Shown here: one piece after another, positions 56,042 to 64,000 of the stretch
Layout of the letters: every line of letters begins with the position of its first letter
Numbering within the stretch: the stretch's first letter is position 1
Assembly: GCA_027422505.1 (NCBI GenBank)
Contig: JAPQWV010000005.1
Coordinates: 18,890,001-18,954,000 of the forward strand
Length of the DNA: 64,000 bases
Direction of reading: 5' to 3'
DNA from: Craterostigma plantagineum
Taxonomy: Eukaryota > Streptophyta > Magnoliopsida > Lamiales > Linderniaceae
Made by a program: the position numbers and the translations under genes
The notes under the pieces: generated by a model
The model's database searches: none
The model's input: the letters and a program-made list of their open reading frames with translations, nothing else
Told to the model about the DNA's origin: nothing

Positions 56042-59000
56042 ATGGTAAGCACAGAATTAATCTACAGTAAAACTGACTACAAGCTAAACCATGGAAGGGA
56101 ATAATCTGAAATCATCGTTTAATTTTGGTGTTTGTACCTTGGCGCAACGCAGGAGTACCTTAAAAACGTAGTCCCTTCTCAACTCTTCGCTGAACGAGGC
56201 TCCAATCTCGTCGTCATCAACCCAGGTTAATTTTAAGCTGCTTTGATGGATTGGTCTTCGATTTTTTTGACTAATCGTTGAATTGTATGCATTTTCTGAA
56301 TTTCTTTATTTTTTTTATCTATTTGTCTTTATGGATGATGATTTAGGCTCCGCCAACATAAGAATAGGACTGGCTCAACAAGATTCTCCTGTTTGTGTAC
56401 CACATTGCATCGCCAGGCGTACTTCTCAAGTGCCCAAAAGGAATGTTCAAGACCAAGTTAGTGTCTATTACGTGTCTGTGTGTGTGTGTGTGTGTGTATT
56501 AAGATTAGTTATAGTAAGCAAATCTTGAGTTTTTTGTTCTTGCAGTTGCTTAATTCTCAGGTTACTACTTCTCAGCACATGGAACGTGAAAGGGCTTATG
56601 ACATTGTTAGTTGGCATTTAGAAATTTGGCAAATGTGTTTTTGTATGTGTTTGTGTGATGAATCTGGTTTGTGAAGAGAGACTGCCCTTTTTTTTCGTTA
56701 GGTTGCGTCGTTGCTGAAGATTCCATTTTTAGATGAAGAAGTGGCAAATAATCAATTAGGGCAAAAGGTGGCTCCCAATTGTTCATAGTTTTTCATTTGT
56801 TCATCATATTTCGACAGTTCTTAATGCGTTTGTCCTTTCACAGACGGGTCGTGTAGATGCCTTTCCTCCTCAAAATAATGGCAGGAAAGATGCAGTTATC
56901 CAATGGACAGATGTTTTTGAGAAAAATTCAGAAGGTATTATTGCCAATTCATGGAGAGAAAACTCTTGTTTGCAATAAAAAAAAACAGTTTAGGTTAAGA
57001 AACTCTTCCATGGGACGTTAATATATAACTTGAAGTTTCTCCCCAGATGTCAGTTTTCTTCATTTCAAAGGTTGTATTTTTCTTAGGAAGCTCATTACAG
57101 TCTGGAGAATCTACAGTTAAGATGGGGGATAATGTTGGTGAGGAAACAAGCTCGAGTGGAACTAAATATCGAGAGTATATATGTGGTGAGGAAGGTCTCA
57201 GAATAAGCCCTGATGAACCATATTGTTTGCGGCGTCCTATTCGTCGAGGCCACTTCAATGTCTCTTTGCATTATCCCGTGCAGCAGGTATTACTTTCTTT
57301 GTAGTTCCTCATATAAAATTATTGACTCTAGAGATATAGTAATATGGAGAAGACAAAAACTAATGTTTCCTGAGACAATTTGCAAAATTCTCTTTTTTCC
57401 TAGATTTACTATCAAGCCTTTTGGTGTCCTTTTTTTATCCATATTGCCCTTTTTATTTTACTTTTCAGGTTATTGAAGACATGCATGCAATATGGGATTG
57501 GGTCTTAGTTGAAAAACTAGACATTCCTCAAAGCAGAAGGCACATGTACTCTGCTCTGATCGTTGTTCCCGACACCTTCGATAATCGCGGTACGTTCCAA
57601 GTGCTTGGGTTTAATTTTCCCACCCTTTTTCTTTAAAACATTTTTTTTTTCGTTTTCTGATGACAGAAATTAAAGAAACTTTATCCATTGTGCTTCGAGA
57701 CTTGAATTTTACCACAGCTGTAGTCCACCAGGTGTTCTTGATTTTTTCTTTTGTACTATAAGCCCTTATACAAAGCCTCTTTTCATATTATGTAAAATTG
57801 CTACATCCTTTTACCCCTTTATCCTTTCTCTTCTGCTCAATCTATACCAAAAAGGCATCTTCATCTTCATTTTTAATTAGTTTTATTTATTGCGACCTGG
57901 ATAGGAAGGGCTTGCTGCAACATTTGGGAATGGATTATCAACAGCATGTGTGGTGAATATTGGTGCCCAAGTGACATCGATTATCTGCGTTGAGGTATTA
58001 CGCTTTTATCATAAGTCTAGAGTCATCTGTGACAAGGATTCTGATTCTTGTAATTCTTATGGAATTCAAAGCGTTGGAGCACTTCGAAAGTTCACAGCAC
58101 ATATTCGAATGGAACTGAAATGACAGTGTTTTGTGTTGTCTCTTAATGATATATTTTCTTATTTGGTATTTAGGATGGTGTGACCCTCCCTAATACACAG
58201 ATTTCCCTACGGTATGGTGGAGAGGTAATGGCTTTATTGATTGGCTACTTTCATTCTAGCAATTCCTATCATTAACCCTAATTGTTCGAGCAATGCAGCT
58301 CAATGATAAACTGCAATATCATTTTCATCGAAAATAATTAGCTTTTCTGTTTGCAGGATATATCAAGATGTCTCCTTTGGACACAGCGGCATCATCAGAC
58401 ATGGCCTCAAGTTCGAACTGACCCTCTTACAAAGCCCATAGACTTGTTGATGCTGAATAGGCTGAAAGAATCTCACTGCCAAATAAGAGTGAGCTCAAGC
58501 TATTATACCTTATAGCATTATGTCACTAGTTCTAGCTAATTAAAGTATCTTTTATACCCTTCGAAAACGTTATAGTATTTTGTGATCTTTACGCAAGAAA
58601 TGACTCTCTCCTATGGGAAATTTAGATGAGGCCTTTCTCATTTTTCTGCTCTTGATATTTGACGATGTCTTGTTTATTCAGTTTTAGATATCCAAATAAC
58701 CTTATTATTTTCTCGATTTTATTCTTTTCCCAGGAAGGAGAAGTTGAAGCTTTCTCTACCGTTCATTCATATGAAGATGGCTTGACACCAGGGTCTCATA
58801 AGACTAAGCTGATTGCTCTTAATGTATGTGCCTTAACCATCTTATTAGTCAACATTTCCTTTATTCATTTAATGGTGTGTGTGATAATAATGGTTTCTTC
58901 AGGAAAATGACACATCACTTCTAATCACAATATATCACCCCAAAATAGCTAATATTACCGATTTCTTCTCTGCGTTGTTCGTATTGTGTTGTCTATTCTG

Positions 59001-60286
59001 TTATTAAAGTGATATACCAAACCAAATTTATAAGCTAATAATTGTATTTCGACGTCAGATTCTTGATTTGAGAACCTTATAAGTTGTCTGTATTTTAATG
59101 ACCCTCCGAACGAATGCGAAAACAGGTTCCTCCCATGGGTCTATTTCATCCTACGCTTTTGGTTCCCGACGTATATCCTCCTCCACCTAGGACTTGGTCG
59201 GTTATGATCACGTCGTAATTTGGGGTCTAATTTTTCGATTAGATCTTTTTATTCAATTCACGTGTAATAAAATTAAAAGTTTCAGGTTCAGCGACAGTGA
59301 AGATATGCTCGAAGACACATTGGACTTCCCAAGAAGAAGCGATCCTTCGGACAGTTATAATTTTCCTGGAAATAGCGGGTACTTTCCTATGTGGGAGAAC
59401 TACCCAATATTTCACTCTAAGCCCAAGAAACAGGACACAATCGGCCTAGCCGATGCTATTACGAAAAGCATTCTTTCGACAGGTAAAAAAGAAATTACTA
59501 ATTTTTTTTTTTCCATCTCCAAAGATCATCAAACGTGCCCATGATCATCATATTCTTACACGTCAGGGCGTATTGATCTGCAAAGGAAGCTGTTCGTAAG
59601 CATGCAACTTGTGAGGCTCTACGCTACTTTGGCCTTTTCAGTATTTATAATTCCTCATAAATTCACAGTTACTGAATTTTCATTTTTCGTTTAGACGGGC
59701 GGCGTGGCTTTAACAGAAGGTCTTATTGCTGCAGTTGAGGAAAGGTTCTTACATCATTTTCTTTTCTTTTCTTGTTCGTCTCTTTCATTCATTTTGCTTA
59801 CGTTTATATTTTTGCAGAGTCTTGCATGCGATTCCCTCTCATGAAGCAATCGACACTGTGGAGGTCTTCACTAATTCATTGCCTTTTTGTTTTGTTTTTG
59901 AAGCTACAAACCCATATTACACGATGAACTCACTCACTCACTCACTCACTCACTCTCAAATGATTTTTTGTGAGGGCAGGTTTTACAAGCTAGAGCAAAT
60001 CCTTCTTTTGTTCCATGGAAAGGTGGAGCTGTAAGTATATTATCTATCATTCTTCCACACACACAAACGCACACCCAATCGATCGAACAATTTAATGGTG
60101 AAATAAATGTAAACGATGATTTTTTTTATTTTTTTTTTGCAGATATTGGGAGTCCTCGATTTCACGAGGGATGCATGGATACACCGTGAAGATTGGATCA
60201 AGAATGGGATTCATATTGGAAGTGGTAGGAAGTACAAGGATTCTTATTACCTCCAAGCACAGCCAATGTGTTTCATCAATAACTAA
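56042..60286 (+). CDS. ARP9: Actin-related protein 9
   Basis: Twenty exons: 56042-56044, 56153-56225, 56347-56456, 56546-56605, 56702-56767, 56844-56934, 57087-57286, 57469-57589, 57667-57731, 57905-57994, 58174-58224, 58357-58488, 58734-58823, 59126-59196, 59286-59482, 59567-59610, 59695-59744, 59818-59863, 59980-60030, 60143-60286. They join in frame to 585 codons, 584 residues, close to the Arabidopsis protein. The first exon contributes only ATG. Actin-fold blocks are visible: VVINPGSANIRIGLAQ, EDMHAIWDWV, GLAATFGNGLSTACVVNIG, LTGGVALTEGLIAAVEER and WKGGAILGVLDFTRDAWI. A plant-specific insert with acidic and Pro-rich sequence lies in the middle. ARP9 resembles Arp8-type nuclear ARPs; the exact complex in plants is not known to me. 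Confidence 0.95.
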
Positions 60287-60741
60287 CTTGGTACTACTCA
60301 TTTACTTTGATGTGAAAGGAATTTGAATGTTTATTGTTAATGGATATTTAGACTTGTCTGTGTTTGAGGAAGAGTGTCTCTATTACAAGTTTGCCTGCTG
60401 TAATAACAGTCTTAGAAGGATATATTAGAATCAACTTGTGGAAAAATTTAACGAGCTTTCATTGAATTAACGAGCAGTTTTCCAGTGTTATCTACCTAAT
60501 TATATAATAAGATTTTTCATGAGTTGGAAAATAGATTTTGCATTGGAACCGTCCCAAATCACCAAAAATATGATACGATCTGATTAATTAAATAAAATTA
60601 AGCAATACCGTGAAGTAAAGAGTTTGCACACACGCGCTGTAGCTATCTTGAATTTGACATAAAGTGAGCACCCAAATAGAACTTTCAATAAGGCACATTT
60701 TTATACAACAATTAAAAGGGAAACCAAACCCTAGAGACACT
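60287..60741. other. ARP9 3' flank
   Basis: Probable 3' UTR, then AT-rich DNA up to the retrotransposon array. No other feature was seen. Confidence 0.4.
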
Positions 60742-60909
60742 TGTAGGGATTTTTATCTATCCAATTCCAGCCAAGCCCAGGCCCGTATAAGCTTGTGGGG
60801 TTCCTCTCTAAAACCAATTGGCAATAGAGGGAGTGAACCCACAAGCTTATAAACCTCTCAATTTTTCTTTTAATTCATCGGTGTGGGAGTCGAGTTTGCA
60901 CACCCAACA
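60742..60909 (-). repeat. Short LTR type B, left copy
   Basis: 168 bp with TG..CA ends (plus strand TGTAGGGATTTT...CACCCAACA). The adjacent ATCCTCCCC is a purine tract on the minus strand (GGGGAGGAT), as expected just upstream of a 3' LTR. Confidence 0.7.
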
Positions 60910-61148
60910 ATCCTCCCCTCAAACTCAAGACCACACAACGGGCCTTCCTTTCAACGATAATCATCTTGTACCGCCGTTCCTCTTCAACGGGACCCGCCGC
61001 CTGACCACCGTCAAGGTCCGGAAGAATTTCGACACAAGGCACCAATCATTTTACAAGGGCCGGGGACACACCACCCACACCGTATCCGGGCTAGAATTTC
61101 TCCATCTGAAGGCACCCTCATGTGTTTGTCCACGCTCACCGCACCAAT

Positions 61149-61891
61149 TGTCGGGAAATCGGCGCCTATGAGTTCGCCTTTGGATAAGGCTTCGAGCGAT
61201 TGGTCGGTGTTGTGTGGAAAGGCCGACTTGTGTACGTATCGACTCGAAGAAAGAAGAAGAAAACAGAAGCAAAAAGAGGGGAATTAACGTGGTTCGACCC
61301 CAAGTTGGGTCTACGTCCACCGACCGAAATCTCAATTATATTTTGAACGATTTTCAGAGATTACAAGCCTCACACTTTCTCTCTAATTCACTAGTACAAA
61401 AGTCGAGCTAATTCCTTCTATTTATAGACGAGAAATGACCTAGAAGGTTCCTACTCAGTCATCGAAACGGTTAATAGCAGTTATCAAGAATCTGCTACGC
61501 ATCACGGCCTTGTACACGCTTCGTCACGGCCGTGACATGATCGGGGCTCCAATTCTTCACGTTTCGCTCTTCGTCACGGCCTCGTACATTTCCATTCACG
61601 GCCGTGACACTTTCCCGCATTCAAACGATCTTCATTCGCGCCATGTCGCTGCTTCTGGTACTGTTCACGGGCAAGTGGTGACCGAGTCACGGCCGTGACT
61701 GGGCCGGGCAGCAGAACCATTATTCCAGCCAGTTACTGTTCACGGACGTGACAACCTTTGCATATGGCCGTGAAGAGTAGCTGCGAGCGTCTTACGATGC
61801 GCTCTTTGCTCCGATCCCGCCCCGATCGATTCCCAACTCGTCCCACCGATCTTAGCACCGAATACGAGTTTTGGGTCATCAATTCCTAACA
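61149..61891 (-). repeat. Long LTR type A, left copy
   Basis: 743 bp, plus strand TGTCGGGAAATCGG...AATTCCTAACA. On the minus strand it begins TGTTAGGAATTG after AAGTTGGAGAT, a typical copia polypurine context, and ends before ATTGGTGCGGTGAGCG. CACGGCCGTGA palindromes recur inside it. Confidence 0.75.
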
Positions 61892-62122
61892 ATCTCCAAC
61901 TTGGACCAAGACGACTCATCTTCAAGAAGTTCTTCATCAATCAAGGTCAATGATTGCCCTCTTCGACTTCTCACGTCGACGACCCGCAAAACTCCACCTC
62001 GAACCTTGAACCTTCGCTCTCGACCTTTGCCCGTCCCGCCCTCATCGCAGGGCCTTCGAACACTTTATCAAAGAATTTGATAAACCAATAAGGAAATTGC
62101 GTACCTTCTTAACAACCGCATT

Positions 62123-63011
62123 TCACCTGGTTTGGCCCGTCGTAACCCTAGCTTCATGGCTCCCATACTCGAACCATTCCAACCTATTCAATCGAATCTT
62201 TTGAGACCTCTCTTTCGATTCCCAGGTCTGCGCTTTCGTGGCCTTCGATTCTTCACTCAAGAATCCCTTCCACCTCAAGCTATCCTCGCTTCCACTCGAA
62301 CGAGCAATTCCTGGCTTTACCGAAGCATCATTCGCACCGTTCTCCACCTCAAGTTGAAGATTCTCAGCAGCGTTTCGACCTGCATTCACACCTTCACACC
62401 TTCTTGAGGTCACCGATCCATTCTTGGACCCAATCGACACCTTCGCCAAGCCACCATCATCGCAAATCACAGCCTCAACATGGTATTCACCTCCGAGCTG
62501 CAATTTCCGCCTTCGATGTGGGCACAATCTCCGAATGTGGCCTTCCTCATGGCAATGGTAACACTTTATGGGCTTCTTGGACTCCTTCTTCACAGCCCTC
62601 TTTGATCACCCAGTTCGATCTCACGCACAAAGACTCACCCGAGGTACACTTTCTTTACTCGGTTAGGGTTTTGAGCTGCTTCGAGGCGATCCTTGGGAGC
62701 GCTTTCTTCGACTTCAGAGCCTTCCTTGTGTAAAGAACGTCCAATCTCTTCCATAGCCCGCCCGGCGTGGTCTCCTTCAACACCTTTGAAAGAGCACCAT
62801 CTCCAAGACTCAAGATTATCAAGCTTTGAGCCTTCGCTTGCATCGTCTTCTTGACAATCGCACTCATACCCTTCGGAATCATGTGCACCTCTGCCTTCAA
62901 GGCTTCCTCCAATCCTTCTTGGATGAGCACAGCCTTCATCTTGAGCTTCCACATCACAAGATCGTCCCATTCGTTGAATTTCTTCAATTCGAACCCAATT
63001 TGCGCCATCAT
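62123..63011 (-). pseudogene. Copia-type gag with zinc knuckle, frameshifted
   Basis: Starts MMAQIGFELKKFNEWDDLVM at 63011 with the capsid pattern of plant copia gag (WKLKMKAVLIQEGLEEAL; LWKRLDVLYTRKALKSK). The frame is lost after LKTLTE at 62655. It is picked up at 62593 with KPIKCYHCHEEGHIRRLCPH, a CX2CX4HX4C zinc knuckle, and runs to a stop at 62123. Downstream there is only a non-coding stretch before LTR A, so pol is absent. Confidence 0.8.
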
Positions 63012-63048
63012 CTTCGCCGCGTGATTGCTCCACGTTCACCGCACCAAT

Positions 63049-63218
63049 TGTAGTGATTTTTATCTACCCAATTCCAGCCCAAGCCCAGGCCCGTATAAGC
63101 TTGTGGGGTTCCTCTCTAAAACCAAATTGGCAATAGAGGGAGTGAACCCACAAGCTTATAAACCTCTCAATTTTTCTTTTAATTCATCGGTGTGGGAGTC
63201 GAGTTTGCACACCCAACA
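63049..63218 (-). repeat. Short LTR type B, right copy
   Basis: Nearly identical to 60742-60909. On the minus strand it is followed at once by ATTGGTGCGGTGAACG and then gag, so it acts as the 5' LTR of the gag unit. Confidence 0.7.
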
Positions 63219-63455
63219 ATCCTCCCCTCAAACTCAAGACCACACAACGGGCCTTCCTTTCAACGATAATCATCGTACCGCCGTTCCTCTTCAACGGGAC
63301 CCGCCGCCTGACCACCTTCAAGGTCAGGAAGACTTTCGACACAAGGCACCAATCATTTTACAAGGGCCGGGGACACACCACCCACACCGTATCCGGGCTA
63401 GAATTTCTCCATCTGAAGGCAACATCACGTGTTCGTCCGTGCTCACCGCACCAAT

Positions 63456-64000
63456 TGTCGAGAAATCGGCGCCTATGAGTTCGCCTTTGGATAAGGCTTC
63501 GAGCGATTGGTCGGTGTCGTGTGGAGAGGCCGGCTTGTGTACGTATCGACTCGAAGAAAGAAGAAACAAAACAAAAGAAAAAACAGGGGAATTAACGTGG
63601 TTCGACCCCAAGTTGGGTCTACGTCCACGGACCGAAATCTCAATTATATTTCGAACTATTTTCAGAGATTACAAGCCTCACACTTTCTCTCTAATTCACT
63701 AGTACAAAAGTCGAGCTAATTCCTTCTATTTATAGACGAGAAATGACCTAGAAGGTTCCTACTCAGTCATCGAAACGGTTAATAGCAGTTATCAAGAATC
63801 TGCTACGCATCACGGCCTTGTACACGCTTCGTCACGGCCGTGACATGATCGGGGCTCCAATTCTTCACGTTTCGCTCTTCGTCACGGCCTCGTACATTTC
63901 CATTCACGGCCGTGACACTTTCCCGCATTCAAACGATCTTCATTCGCGCCATGTCGCTGCTTCTGGTACTGTTCACGGGCAAGTGGTGACCGAGTCACGG
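63456..64000 (-). repeat. Long LTR type A, right copy (runs off the window)
   Basis: Matches 61149 onward with few differences. Cut by the end of the window. Confidence 0.75.

Larger units (their letters stand above)
60742..64000 (-). mobile_element. Gag-only copia-type array with two alternating LTRs
   Basis: Everything from 60742 to about 61740 recurs 2,307 bp to the right (63049 to the window end). Within one period, in minus orientation, the order is: long LTR (A), short leader, purine tract, short LTR (B), post-LTR ATTGGTGCGGTGAACG, gag with zinc knuckle, purine tract, long LTR (A). There is no protease, polymerase or integrase. It is a non-autonomous element or tandem array; its right end is outside the window. 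Long plus-strand ORFs are shadows. Confidence 0.75.

Noticed and set aside
60818..61171. Plus-strand ORF of 117 codons (and its repeat at 63025-63702)
   Set aside because: Falls over LTR B, the purine tract and leader of a minus-strand retroelement; non-coding orientation.

Overview
This is nuclear DNA of a flowering plant, most likely a eudicot. Its genes have many short introns with GT-AG ends, and it encodes a plant cryptochrome, an ALOG/LSH protein, a PHT1 phosphate transporter, an AP2/ERF factor and actin-related protein 9. Plant-type transposons fill the spaces between genes. I cannot name the species from the sequence alone.

Layout. 1-10.4 kb has no genes and is a stack of non-autonomous DNA transposons: a hAT MITE, Tourist-like MITEs and a 4.2-kb Mutator-like element full of short tandem repeats. 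An LSH gene (minus strand) lies at 10.8-11.3 kb. 11.9-15.6 kb is again transposons, including a hAT MITE nested in a Tourist MITE and a Mutator-like element with a perfect 103-bp inverted repeat. 15.9-28.1 kb is the gene-rich core: a plastid-type aldo/keto reductase (minus), cytosolic malate dehydrogenase (plus), cryptochrome 2 (plus) and a PHT1 phosphate transporter (minus). 28.2-33.4 kb has no recognisable gene. 33.4-43.3 kb is a retrotransposon nest: a truncated Ty1/copia element, then an 8.2-kb Ty3 element with matching 5-bp target duplications and an antisense accessory ORF. A second Ty3 element sits inside its 5' LTR, and a hAT MITE sits inside that second element. At 43.7 kb is a frame-shifted gene for a small secreted Pro/His-rich protein, and at 45.3-45.7 kb a small ERF. 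45.9-49.7 kb is repeats. 50.3-60.3 kb holds an F-box/PP2-B gene (minus, with an apparently lost splice acceptor), an HR-like lesion-inducer gene (plus) and ARP9 (plus, 20 exons). From 60.7 kb to the end is a gag-only copia-type array with two interleaved LTR types.

The genes are unrelated housekeeping, light-signalling, nutrient and regulatory genes and do not form a pathway. The most unusual content is the transposons. At least six hAT MITEs, nearly all with clear 8-bp target duplications, share one terminal architecture but each carries a different subterminal repeat word. A second group of Mutator-like elements (9-bp target duplications in the best cases) has modular terminal repeats and interiors packed with GGTATAAT/GGTACC-type words. 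Insertion order can be read directly in several nests. All exon models were derived by eye from splice signals, frame continuity and remembered family features; no alignment or transcript evidence was available.
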